Assembly: GCA_001873285.1 (NCBI GenBank)
Contig: MNYV01000161.1
Location: 1 to 19,905, forward strand
Origin: Nitrospirae bacterium CG2_30_53_67
GTDB lineage: Bacteria > CG2-30-53-67
Direction: 5' to 3'
DNA: 19,905 nt
Shown: piece by piece, positions 7,414 through 14,862 of the stretch
How the letters are laid out: each line of letters begins with the position of its first letter
How positions within the stretch are numbered: the first letter of the stretch is position 1
The notes under the pieces: model-generated
Database searches by the model: none
Seen by the model: only the letters and a program-made list of their open reading frames with translations
Told to the model about the DNA's origin: nothing
Program-made: the position numbers and the translations under genes

Positions 7414-7496
7414 GGCTCACTGTCGGAATCATCGCTTTCATCCTGATCTACAGTATTGTCCTTATCTTTTATAAAACCTATTTTGTGGGAAGATAA
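7383..7496 (+). CDS. Small single-span membrane peptide (37 aa), hypothetical
   Basis: Encodes 37 residues: a basic N-terminus (MKENKSKW), one hydrophobic helix (about residues 9-28, with TVGIIAFILIYSIVLIF) and a short tail, KTYFVGR. The positive N-terminus predicts the N-in orientation. No family is recognised. It sits 88 bp before hybO on the same strand, so it may be a small accessory of the hydrogenase membrane complex, but this rests on position only. The predicted promoter would make the message nearly leaderless. An alternative in-frame ATG at 7332, with AAGGAG 11 bp before it, would give 54 residues, but that start lies upstream of the promoter. A frame open from 7095 has no coding signature before this point. 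Confidence 0.5.
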   Translation: MKENKSKWLIRLTVGIIAFILIYSIVLIFYKTYFVGR

Positions 7497-7501
7497 GCCC
7501 C

Positions 7502-7519
7502 GTTCCCTTCACCGGGAAC
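7502..7519. promoter_or_regulatory. Hairpin in the hybO leader
   Basis: GTTCCC and GGGAAC pair across a 6-nt loop just after the small peptide stop. A second weak stem, CTGAT/ATCAG (7539-7557), follows. Neither has a T-run, so these could shape the leader RNA or act as processing sites rather than terminate transcription. Confidence 0.35.
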
Positions 7520-7584
7520 CATGGGCCGCCGTCTATGACTGATCTGAAGCATATCAGGGGCACTTAAAAAGCAAAGGAGATGCA

Positions 7585-8733
7585 ATGAAATCGCCAAACT
7601 TCTTTGATGATCTTTCCCGGAGCGGGTTCTCCAGAAGGGAATTCCTGAAACTCTGTACGGCTGCGGCTGTCTATATGGGTCTTCCCGCCGGCATGGGGGC
7701 CCGTATCGCCGAGGCCGTGGCCGGTCCGAAACGTCCGACCGTCATCTGGCTCTCCGGACAGGCCTGCACCGGCTGCGTCGAGTCCCTGCTCAGGCCGAAC
7801 CATCCCACCCTGGAGCATCTGATCCTCGATGTGATCTCGCTGGACTATCTGGAGACTCTGAGCACGGGCGCCGGCCATCAGGCTGAAGAATATCGCAAGA
7901 AATCGGTTGAGGAAAACAAGGGAAGGTTCATTCTTGTCGTGGATGGGTCCGTGCCCATCAAAGACGGCGGTATTTACTGCAAGATCGGCGGAGAGACCAT
8001 GGTGGACCTGGTGACGGAGATGGGATCGCAGGCCATGGCCGTCATCGCCATCGGGTCCTGTGCATCATGGGGCGGCATCCCCTCCGCGCATCCCAACCCG
8101 ACGGGGGCGACCCCGGTGTATCAGGTGCTCAAGTACAAGGGGATCGAGACCCCTGTGGTCAATGTGCCGGGGTGTCCTCCGAACGGCTACAACTTCCTCT
8201 CCACGGTTCTTCACTTCCTCACCTTCCAGAAGCTGCCCGAGGTTGACGACAAACTGAGGCCCAAGTTTGCCTACGGGCGGCTGATCCATGAAAATTGTGA
8301 GCGGCGCCCCCATTTTGATGCAGGGAGGTACGCCGAGGCCTTCGGTGATGAGGGGCACCGGAAAGGCTGGTGCCTCTATAAACTCGGATGCAAAGGGCCG
8401 GAGACGTACAACAACTGTCCCGCCATCCTCTTCGGCGACGTGGGTTCGGGGGCCTGGCCCGTGGGTACGGGGCACCCCTGCTTCGGATGCTCCGAAGGAG
8501 GCGTGGGCTTCAATGTGCCGCTGCACACCATGGCCCGGCTGAATTTCTGGACAACTCCGGCTTTTTATCCGCATATCTTTGAGCGCAGGGGCGAAGGCCT
8601 GTCGCTGGCAGAGGGCGCCGTGATTGTTGCCGTGGGCGGCGCTGCCATCGGAGCCGGGGCCATGATTGCCAGGAACCTCGGTAAGCACGAAGGGCAGGAA
8701 GGAGAAAAAACCTCAGAAGATACAGAATCTTAA
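7585..8733 (+). CDS. hybO: [NiFe] hydrogenase small subunit, group 1c (HybO type)
   Basis: The electron-transfer subunit of a periplasm-facing uptake hydrogenase, 382 residues. The Tat signal has SRREFLK (R17, R18) and a hydrophobic stretch to about residue 46. Proximal cluster ligands are C61 and C64 (CTGCVES), C159 (GSCASWGG) and C197 (PGCPPN). Distal cluster: H235, C238, C263, C269. Medial cluster: C278, C299, C302 in WPVGTGHPCFGCSEGGVGF, which is the HybO-type sequence. CTGCVES lacks the two extra cysteines of oxygen-tolerant enzymes, so this should be a standard oxygen-sensitive enzyme. A C-terminal hydrophobic helix (about 346-365) anchors it in the inner membrane. AAAGGAG lies 5 bp before the ATG. 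It leads the hyb-hyp cluster. Confidence 0.97.
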   Translation: MKSPNFFDDLSRSGFSRREFLKLCTAAAVYMGLPAGMGARIAEAVAGPKRPTVIWLSGQACTGCVESLLRPNHPTLEHLILDVISLDYLETLSTGAGHQAEEYRKKSVEENKGRFILVVDGSVPIKDGGIYCKIGGETMVDLVTEMGSQAMAVIAIGSCASWGGIPSAHPNPTGATPVYQVLKYKGIETPVVNVPGCPPNGYNFLSTVLHFLTFQKLPEVDDKLRPKFAYGRLIHENCERRPHFDAGRYAEAFGDEGHRKGWCLYKLGCKGPETYNNCPAILFGDVGSGAWPVGTGHPCFGCSEGGVGFNVPLHTMARLNFWTTPAFYPHIFERRGEGLSLAEGAVIVAVGGAAIGAGAMIARNLGKHEGQEGEKTSEDTES

Positions 8734-8737
8734 AAGA

Positions 8738-8891
8738 GATGGACTCATAAAAAGTCCTCAAATGGGACGGCACAGTAAAAAGCTCCGGATGCAAGGCGCG
8801 CAAATCCTGAGGAATGAGGCGTACTAAGAGGTACGCTGCAATGACGAAGGATGAAGCGCAACGCCGCAGACGGACTTTTTACGAAGCCGTC
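8738..8891. repeat. 154-bp palindromic (MITE/REP-like) element between hybO and hybA
   Basis: Terminal inverted repeats of 20 bp (8738-8757 and 8872-8891) match at 16 positions, including AAAAAGTCC against GGACTTTTT. The centre folds back on itself: GGCGTAC ... GTACGC around 8818-8835, flanked by CAAGGCGCGC (8792-8801) and GCGCAACGCCGCAG. It fills nearly the whole hybO-hybA gap and contains no coding frame. The core resembles intergenic repeats I recall from several deltaproteobacterial-type genomes. It also matches the core of the element at 12779. Confidence 0.85.
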
Positions 8892-8905
8892 AAGAGAGGT
8901 AGGCC

Positions 8906-9859
8906 ATGGATATGAAGCGACGGGATTTTCTGAAGGCGGCGGCCGGGAGCGGTGTGCTCTTGACCTTGGGGGCGGGACCCGCTTTTGCGAGGGCGCCCAA
9001 GCTGCTGCTGCCGGGAGCGGTGGGGATCCTCTATGACGCAACGGTCTGCATCGGCTGCAAGGCGTGCGTCTCGGCATGCAAGCAGTACAACGATATGCCT
9101 CCCGAACATTCCTCGCTCGAAAGGCTTTATGATGACCCGCTGGATCTTTCTTCCAAGACGTTGAATGTGATCAAACTCTATTCCAACGGTACGGGCGCCG
9201 TGAAAGACCGTGAGATCGACGGGTATTCCTATATCAAGAGGCACTGCATGCATTGCATTGATCCGGCCTGTGTCTCGGCCTGCCCGGTCTCGGCGCTTAC
9301 CAAGGATCCTTCTAACGGCGTGGTCCAGTACAACAAAAATGCCTGCCTCGGGTGCCGGTACTGTCAGATCGCGTGTCCCTTCAACGTTCCCAAGTTCCAA
9401 TGGGATCAACCCTTTCCTCAGATCAAGAAGTGCCGGCTCTGCGCCCACCGGCTGGTCAAGGGCGGCATGCCCGCCTGCTGTGAGTTCTGCCCCACGGGGG
9501 CCTCGCTCTTCGGCCACGTGGCAGACCTCAGGCTTGAGGCAAGGCGGAGGTTGAGCCTGGAGCCGGGGCAATGGTACGAGTATCCCGTGCAGACGGTCAC
9601 CTCATCATTCAAGAACTACCGGCAGGTTTCCCTGTATGTCCACCATATTTACGGCGAAAAGGAAGGGGGAGGCGCCCAGGTCCTCCTCATGGCCGGAGTC
9701 CCCTTCGACAAGCTCGGACTTCCGGCGCTCCCGGACCAATCCGATGCCAACCGGTCGGAAAGCATCCAGCATACCATCTATAATAAAATGATCGCTCCGG
9801 TGGGGCTTCTCGGCATCCTGCTCTATAAAGTCTACATCAACACAAAGGACGAAGAATAA
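8906..9859 (+). CDS. hybA: Hydrogenase 2-type ferredoxin-like subunit HybA
   Basis: HybA relays electrons between the hydrogenase small subunit and the membrane subunit HybB. The 317 residues begin with a Tat signal (KRRDFLKAAAG, R5-R6). Sixteen or more cysteines form four [4Fe-4S] sites: CIGCKACVSAC (C48-C58), CMHCIDPACVSAC (C114-C126), CLGCRYCQIAC (C147-C157), and C176/C179 with C191/C192/C195 (CRLC ... CCEFCP). A C-terminal hydrophobic segment (APVGLLGILLYKVYI) is the expected membrane anchor. ATG 8906 has GAGAGG about 7 bp upstream; ATG 8912 is an equally possible start and would leave the Tat motif intact. hybB follows after 9 bp. Confidence 0.96.
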   Translation: MDMKRRDFLKAAAGSGVLLTLGAGPAFARAPKLLLPGAVGILYDATVCIGCKACVSACKQYNDMPPEHSSLERLYDDPLDLSSKTLNVIKLYSNGTGAVKDREIDGYSYIKRHCMHCIDPACVSACPVSALTKDPSNGVVQYNKNACLGCRYCQIACPFNVPKFQWDQPFPQIKKCRLCAHRLVKGGMPACCEFCPTGASLFGHVADLRLEARRRLSLEPGQWYEYPVQTVTSSFKNYRQVSLYVHHIYGEKEGGGAQVLLMAGVPFDKLGLPALPDQSDANRSESIQHTIYNKMIAPVGLLGILLYKVYINTKDEE

Positions 9860-9868
9860 GGAGATGCC

Positions 9869-11005
9869 ATGACTCAAGCCAAGCCCTTAAGCGGCAAGAT
9901 CCTGACCAAGACCTTCCTCCTCTGTTCGGTCTTTGTCCTGATGGCGCTCTATTTTCTTGCCCAGCGGTTCATATACGGGCTCGGCGCCGTGACCCACATG
10001 AACGACGGCTACCCCTGGGGCCTATGGATCACCTATGACGTCCTGGTCGGAACCGCCCTTGCGTGCGGCGGATATGCCATGGCGCTGCTCGTCTATGTAT
10101 TCAACCGGGGAGAGTACCATCCCCTTGTGCGGCCGGCCCTGCTGACCAGTCTCTTGGGCTACACCATCGGCGGCGTCTCTATCTTCGTGGATGTGGGCCG
10201 GTACTGGCAGGCCTATAACTTAGTTCTCCCCTGGTTCTCCCAGCTCAACTCGGTCATGTTTGAAGTGGCGCTCTGCATCACCACCTATGTTCTCGTCCTC
10301 TGGATCGAGTTTGCTCCCATATCCCTGGAACGATTTAATCAGCCAAGGCTCCTGAAAATCCTGAACCGGATGGTGGTGGTCTTCATCGCCGTCGGCGTGC
10401 TCCTGCCGACCCTGCATCAGTCGTCACTGGGCCTGCTGGTCTACATCGCCGGGCAGAAGATCTCCCCTCTGTGGCAGACCGGTCTCCTGCCCCTTCTGTT
10501 CCTCCTTTCGGCGATCACCATGGGCTATTCCATGGTCATCTTCGAAGCGATTATCTCAGCCCTAACCTTCAGGAGGCCCATGGAAATAAAACTGCTCCAG
10601 GGCATCTCGGCCATTATCTCCAATCTGATCGGACTCTACCTGGTGCTCCGTTTCGGGGACCTCGTCTGGCGGGAAGAGCTAAGACTCGCCTTCAAGGGAG
10701 ACTTGAAGGGCAACATGTTTCTGATCGAGAACCTCCTGCTCATCTTCCCCATGGTGGCTTTATCCAAGCCGTTCAAGATGACTAAGCCGCGCTGGCTTTT
10801 CGTTTCCGCGGCATTGATGCTCCTCTCGGGCGCCGTGTACCGCTTCAATACGTATCTGATCGGATATGACCCGGGCCCGGAATGGCGGTATTTCCCTTCG
10901 GTCCCGGAGACCATGATCGTCCTCGGATTCATTGCTCTGGAGATCATGGGCTACCTGTACGTGGTCAAGAAGTATCCGGTGCTGTCAGGCGCAAAGAAGG
11001 GATGA
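9869..11005 (+). CDS. hybB: NrfD-type membrane subunit HybB
   Basis: The 378-residue integral membrane subunit of the Hyb hydrogenase, close to the length of E. coli HybB. It has about ten hydrophobic helices and no haem or cluster motif, as expected for NrfD/PsrC-family quinone-reactive proteins. Recognisable features are the first helix with FVLMALYFLAQRF, then NDGYPWGLWITYDVL, GGVSIFVDVGRYW and LPTLHQSSLGLL. It should pass electrons from HybA to (mena)quinone, possibly reversibly. AAGGAG is 6 bp before the ATG, and the gene starts 9 bp after hybA, so translation is likely linked. It is followed by hybC after 59 bp. Confidence 0.95.
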   Translation: MTQAKPLSGKILTKTFLLCSVFVLMALYFLAQRFIYGLGAVTHMNDGYPWGLWITYDVLVGTALACGGYAMALLVYVFNRGEYHPLVRPALLTSLLGYTIGGVSIFVDVGRYWQAYNLVLPWFSQLNSVMFEVALCITTYVLVLWIEFAPISLERFNQPRLLKILNRMVVVFIAVGVLLPTLHQSSLGLLVYIAGQKISPLWQTGLLPLLFLLSAITMGYSMVIFEAIISALTFRRPMEIKLLQGISAIISNLIGLYLVLRFGDLVWREELRLAFKGDLKGNMFLIENLLLIFPMVALSKPFKMTKPRWLFVSAALMLLSGAVYRFNTYLIGYDPGPEWRYFPSVPETMIVLGFIALEIMGYLYVVKKYPVLSGAKKG

Positions 11006-11064
11006 TGCGCAGTATTTTTTTCAGAAACTGTGTCGGGAAAAGCCAAGTCATATAGGAGGGCCCT

Positions 11065-12765
11065 ATGGCAAAGAGAATCGTTGTGGACCCGATTACAAGA
11101 ATTGAAGGCCACCTGCGGATCGACTGCGAGGTGGACGGCGGAAAAATCACGAATGCCTGGTCTTCCGGCCAGATGTGGCGCGGGATCGAAGTCATCCTCA
11201 AGGGAAGGGACCCGAGGGAGGCCTGGATCTTTACCCAGAGGATCTGCGGTGTGTGCACCACGGTGCACGCCGTGGCTTCCGTCCGCTGCGTTGAAAACGC
11301 GCTCGGGATGGAGGTTCCCATGAACGCCCAGCACATCCGGAACCTCATCATCGGCGCTCACGGGGTCCATGACCATATGGTGCACTTCTATCATCTGGCG
11401 GCCCTCGACTGGGTGGATATCGTCTCCGCGCTCAAGGCCGACCCAAGGGCCGCGGCTCAACTGGGGCAGAAGCTTTCTCCCTGGCCTCGGAACACCTATG
11501 AGGAGATCAAGGCCGCGCAGGAGAGGCTGCAGGGTTTGGTGGACTCCGGCCAGCTCGGCGTCTATGGGAGCGGCTACTGGGGGCACCCGGCCATGAAACT
11601 CGCCCCCGAGGTCAACCTCCTGGCCGCCGTCCACTATCTGCAGGCCTTGGAGTACCAGAGGGAGATCAACAAGGTGGTCGGCATCCTCGGGAGCAAAACC
11701 CCGCACATACAGAATCTCGCCGTGGGCGGCGTAGCCAACCCCATCAATCCCGAGAGCCAGTCCACCCTTACACTCGAGAGACTCTATTACGTCAAGAGCC
11801 TGATCGACAAGGTGGGTGAGTTCGTGGAAGACGTCATGCTCGTGGATACGGCGGCCGTGGGCGCCTTTTATGCCGACTGGACCGGATACGGAAAGGGAGT
11901 CACGGATTATCTCTCGGTTCCGGATATGCCCATGGACACCCGGGGCACGGTCTTCGCTCTGCCTGGCGGATATATCCCCAACGGCGATATCAGCAAGTTC
12001 ACCCCCATCAAGAGCTACCATGACGATTTTTTCATGAAGAACGTGAAGGAGAGCATCAAACATTCCTGGTATGACGGCGACTGGAACCGGCACCCGTGGG
12101 ACGAGGATACGGCGCCGAAATACACGGATTTTCAGGATAACGGCAAGTATTCGTGGGTCAAGTCGCCGAGCTTTCAGGGGAAGCCCGCCCAGGTGGGGCC
12201 TCTGGCCAATGTTCTCTGCATGTATGCCGCCGGTCACGAACCCACGAAAAAGTATGTGGACAAAACCCTGGCCACGGTCAGCTCCCTGGCCGGCACAAAA
12301 GTCGGGGTGGATGCCCTGCACTCCACCATCGGCAGGATCGCGGCCCGGTCGGTTCGGTGCGCCGTGCTCTACGACACCCTCAAGGGACAGTGGCAGGCCT
12401 TGATGGAGAACATCGCCAAAGGCGATATGACGACGTACAACCGCCCGGTTTTCCCCAAGGGCGAGCAGCGGGGATTCGGTTTCCATGAGGCCCCCAGGGG
12501 GACGCTCTCACACTGGATCGTGATCCAGGACGGGCGTATCGGGAACTACCAGGCCGTGGTCCCCTCCACGTGGAACGCGGGACCGAGAAACGACGAAGAC
12601 GCCCTGGGTCCTTATGAAGCATCCCTGATCGGGAATCCTGTGGCTGACCCGGAAAGACCATTGGAGGTCCTGAGGACCATCCATTCCTTTGACCCCTGTC
12701 TGGCCTGCGCGATTCACCTGGTGGACAAAAGGAACCATGAGATCGTGAGGGTCAAGGCGCTATAA
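11065..12765 (+). CDS. hybC: [NiFe] hydrogenase large catalytic subunit HybC
   Basis: Carries the Ni-Fe(CN)2CO active site that oxidises or forms H2; 566 residues, against 567 in E. coli HybC. The nickel ligands are C61 and C64 in QRICGVCTTVHA and C545 and C548 in DPCLACAIH near the C-terminus. All are ordinary cysteine codons, so this is not a selenocysteine enzyme. The last 15 residues after H551 are the extension removed by the protease HybD once nickel is in place. RGIEVILKGRDPREAW matches the family's N-terminal signature. AGGAGG lies 6 bp upstream of ATG 11065. It has no Tat signal and would be exported together with HybO. Confidence 0.97.
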   Translation: MAKRIVVDPITRIEGHLRIDCEVDGGKITNAWSSGQMWRGIEVILKGRDPREAWIFTQRICGVCTTVHAVASVRCVENALGMEVPMNAQHIRNLIIGAHGVHDHMVHFYHLAALDWVDIVSALKADPRAAAQLGQKLSPWPRNTYEEIKAAQERLQGLVDSGQLGVYGSGYWGHPAMKLAPEVNLLAAVHYLQALEYQREINKVVGILGSKTPHIQNLAVGGVANPINPESQSTLTLERLYYVKSLIDKVGEFVEDVMLVDTAAVGAFYADWTGYGKGVTDYLSVPDMPMDTRGTVFALPGGYIPNGDISKFTPIKSYHDDFFMKNVKESIKHSWYDGDWNRHPWDEDTAPKYTDFQDNGKYSWVKSPSFQGKPAQVGPLANVLCMYAAGHEPTKKYVDKTLATVSSLAGTKVGVDALHSTIGRIAARSVRCAVLYDTLKGQWQALMENIAKGDMTTYNRPVFPKGEQRGFGFHEAPRGTLSHWIVIQDGRIGNYQAVVPSTWNAGPRNDEDALGPYEASLIGNPVADPERPLEVLRTIHSFDPCLACAIHLVDKRNHEIVRVKAL

Positions 12766-12778
12766 TGGCGTGCAGGAC

Positions 12779-12949
12779 CTAAGTGGTCCTGTTCGTAAAT
12801 ATGGTAACGTACCGAGATGGTCGTAGTGCGGTCTCATCAAGGCGCGCGACTGAGGCGTACCCCCTGTGGTACGTCGCAAGGAGCGGAACGCCGAGGAGAC
12901 CGCACTACGACCCTCGAATGCGACCGTATTTACGAATAGGGCCACTAAG
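12779..12949. repeat. 171-bp inverted-repeat (MITE-like) element between hybC and hybD
   Basis: Long imperfect terminal inverted repeats: 12779-12835 (starting CTAAGTGGTCCTG) pairs with 12896-12949, including a perfect 17-bp stretch ending GCGGTCTC. The centre contains CAAGGCGCGC (12838-12847), GAGGCGTAC facing GTACGTCGC, and GGAACGCCG, the same plan as the core of the 8738 element. AGGACC/GGTCCT (12774-12790) forms a small hairpin at the left end. The left arm recurs at 5163-5199. It fills most of the 209-bp gap between hybC and hybD. Confidence 0.88.
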
Positions 12950-12974
12950 ACTGCAAGAGCCTTGAGGAGGATCA

Positions 12975-13490
12975 TTGAACGTCTTGGTGCTTGGAATCGG
13001 GAATGTCCTCCTCATGGATGAAGGAGCGGGGGTTCGGGCCGTTGAGGAAATGGATCGGAGGTTCCAACTTCCCGAAAGTGTCGAGACCCTGGACGGCGGC
13101 ACATCGGGGATCGACCTTCTCCCCTATATTCGGAACAGGGACTATTTGATTATCATTGATGCCGTCAAGAGCGGTCACCCTCCGGGCGCCGTGGTCAGGG
13201 TGGAGGGGGAGGACGTTCCCGCCACGTTCAGAACAAGGATTTCACCCCATCAACTCGGTCTTTCCGACCTTCTCGCCGCCGCACGGCTGACAGGGGAATT
13301 TCCCGCCCGGATGGTCCTCTTCGGTGTGGAACCGAAACGGATCGAAGTGGGGCTCGGCCTTTCGGATGAAGTTAAAGAAGGCCTGGAGCAGCTCATTGAT
13401 ATGGTGGCTGGAGAACTTCGATCCCTGGGCTGCGAGGTGGAACTCAAGGCCGGGGCAACACCCGCAGCCAAGAGCTTCTGGGAAGAATGA
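12975..13490 (+). CDS. hybD: Hydrogenase maturation endopeptidase HybD
   Basis: HybD binds the nickel-loaded large subunit and cuts off its C-terminal extension, which locks the active site. The 171-residue protein begins MNVLVLGIGNVLLMDEG, typical of the family's N-terminus. Metal-sensing residues E16, D62 (IIIDAVKSG) and H92 (SPHQLGL) correspond to E16, D62 and H93 of E. coli HybD. The start is TTG at 12975, supported by GAGGAGG 4 bp upstream and by the family's N-terminus; no ATG fits. The C-terminal tail after about residue 155 is variable. The palindromic element separates it from hybC, whose product is its presumed substrate. Confidence 0.95.
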   Translation: MNVLVLGIGNVLLMDEGAGVRAVEEMDRRFQLPESVETLDGGTSGIDLLPYIRNRDYLIIIDAVKSGHPPGAVVRVEGEDVPATFRTRISPHQLGLSDLLAAARLTGEFPARMVLFGVEPKRIEVGLGLSDEVKEGLEQLIDMVAGELRSLGCEVELKAGATPAAKSFWEE

Positions 13491-13533
13491 AGGCGGACGA
13501 CAAACGACGGATGACAGAAAACAAAGGGAAGCC

Positions 13534-13767
13534 ATGTGTCTCGCGGTACCCTCGAAGATCGTGAAGATAGACGGGCAGAAGGCCACCGTGGACGTTTACG
13601 GCGCCCGCCGGGAAGTGAACCTCATGCTCCTGCCTGAAGAAGCGGGCATCGGGGATTATGTACTGGTGCACGCGGGATTTGCCATGCAGAGAGTCGATCG
13701 GGAATCAGCCGAAGAGTCGCTGCGTCTCATCAGCCGTCTGGTGAACGGACAGGAAGAGGAACCCTGA
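13534..13767 (+). CDS. hypC: Hydrogenase maturation chaperone HypC (HybG type)
   Basis: A 77-residue chaperone that works with HypD to build the Fe(CN)2CO unit and carries it to the large-subunit precursor. It begins MCLAVPSKIV; Cys2, exposed after removal of Met1, is the essential ligand. The conserved GDYVLVHAGFAMQ with H46 is present. AAGGGAAG lies just before ATG 13534. An upstream in-frame extension to 13324 is only the out-of-frame shadow of hybD and is not used, because the function needs Cys at position 2. Located 43 bp after hybD. Confidence 0.96.
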   Translation: MCLAVPSKIVKIDGQKATVDVYGARREVNLMLLPEEAGIGDYVLVHAGFAMQRVDRESAEESLRLISRLVNGQEEEP

Positions 13768-13816
13768 GCAATCGCAATCCTTCTTTGAAAGAGGACGGCA
13801 TCCTGGGGATATGATC

Positions 13817-14164
13817 GTGCATGAATTATCCGTCGCCATGAACATGATTGAGATGGCAGAGTCTGCCTGCGTGGAGCAGGGATATTCCCGTGTGGAAGCC
13901 GTGAGCATCCGGGTAGGACGGGCATCGGGCATCATGAGGGATGCCCTTGTGTTTGCCTTCGACTGCGCAAAGGCCGGAACCCTGGCCGCGGATGCGCGCC
14001 TCGATATTGAGGACGTGCCCGTGGGAGGCGCCTGCAACGACTGCCATGCCGAGTTTTCGGTGGAGGAGGCCTTTGTATTCAATTGCCCGGCATGCGGGGG
14101 CAAATCTTTTCAGATCACCTCCGGACAGGAACTGCACATCGTGGAATTGGAGGTTGACTCATGA
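13817..14164 (+). CDS. hypA: Nickel metallochaperone HypA (GTG start)
   Basis: HypA delivers nickel with HypB. From the GTG at 13817 the protein reads MHELSVAMNM and is 115 residues. This puts His at position 2, where the N-terminal amine and His2 are known to bind nickel. An ATG 6 bp earlier (13811) would give MIVHELS and move the histidine to position 4; GGGG at 13805-13808 is 8 bp from the GTG but only 2 bp from the ATG, so GTG is favoured. The zinc site C73/C76 (CNDC) and C90/C93 (CPAC) is complete. The stop overlaps the hypB start (ATGA), so translation is coupled. Confidence 0.95.
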   Translation: MHELSVAMNMIEMAESACVEQGYSRVEAVSIRVGRASGIMRDALVFAFDCAKAGTLAADARLDIEDVPVGGACNDCHAEFSVEEAFVFNCPACGGKSFQITSGQELHIVELEVDS

Positions 14165-14814
14165 AGGTCAAGATGATGAGAAAAATTCTTGAAGCAAACG
14201 ACCGGATTGCCGAAAACAACCGCCATATCCTCTCCAAGGCAGGTCTCCTCACCCTCAACCTCATGTCCGCCCCGGGAGCGGGAAAGACGACGCTTCTTTC
14301 CAGGACTATCCGGGCCCTGGACGGCCGGATCCGGATAGGCGTGATCGAAGGAGATATCCAGGGGACCCACGACGCAGAAGTCATTTCGGCCTTGCATGTG
14401 CCGGTTGTCCAGATCAACACCGAGGGGGCCTGCCACCTGGACGCCAACATGATCGCTGATATGCTGCACGAGCTCCCTCTCGATGAGATGGACCTGCTGG
14501 TCATCGAAAACGTGGGGAATCTGGTCTGCCCGGCGGAATTCGACGTGGGTGAGGACGCCAAGGTGATGGTTCTCTCCATCACCGAAGGAGATGACAAGCC
14601 CCTGAAATATCCGCTGATGTTTCAGAAATCGGAGGTTCTGATTCTGAACAAGATTGACCTTCTGCCCCATCTCGACGTGGACCTGAATAAGATAAAAAAG
14701 GACGTCCGGGCGCTGAATCGCGGCATGGAGATATTCGATCTCTCCTGCAAGAGCGGAGAGGGGCTGATTGACTGGATCCAATGGCTGGAGAAAAGGATGG
14801 GCCGGCTCCATTGA
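14161..14814 (+). CDS. hypB: Nickel-inserting GTPase HypB
   Basis: HypB is the GTPase that drives nickel transfer to the hydrogenase large subunit. The 217 residues contain the P-loop SAPGAGKTT (36-44), EGDIQGTHDAE, the metal-site GACHLDANM (C91, H92), ENVGNLVCP (C123) and NKID (163-166). C91, H92 and C123 correspond to the GTPase-domain nickel site of E. coli HypB. The N-terminus (MKVKMMRKILEAND) lacks both the CxxCGC high-affinity site and the histidine-rich stretch found in many homologues. It would therefore rely on HypA or another protein for nickel supply. Start overlaps hypA by 4 bp. Confidence 0.96.
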   Translation: MKVKMMRKILEANDRIAENNRHILSKAGLLTLNLMSAPGAGKTTLLSRTIRALDGRIRIGVIEGDIQGTHDAEVISALHVPVVQINTEGACHLDANMIADMLHELPLDEMDLLVIENVGNLVCPAEFDVGEDAKVMVLSITEGDDKPLKYPLMFQKSEVLILNKIDLLPHLDVDLNKIKKDVRALNRGMEIFDLSCKSGEGLIDWIQWLEKRMGRLH

Positions 14815-14862
14815 GTTTTTAAAAGGCCTGCGCGATCTTCGCAGCGGGGAGATTTCTCGGGT

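Noticed and set aside
6888-7584. Sigma54 (-24/-12) promoter or nickel/cobalt riboswitch upstream of the hydrogenase
   Set aside because: I looked for GG-N10-GC spacing and known conserved riboswitch bases and found no convincing match.
10951-12486. 511-codon open frame on the minus strand
   Set aside because: It lies antisense to hybC, whose catalytic residues are intact; the long frame is a by-product of GC-rich codon use.
12690-12715. Selenocysteine in the hydrogenase large subunit
   Set aside because: The DPCLACAIH codons are TGT and TGC; there is no in-frame TGA.
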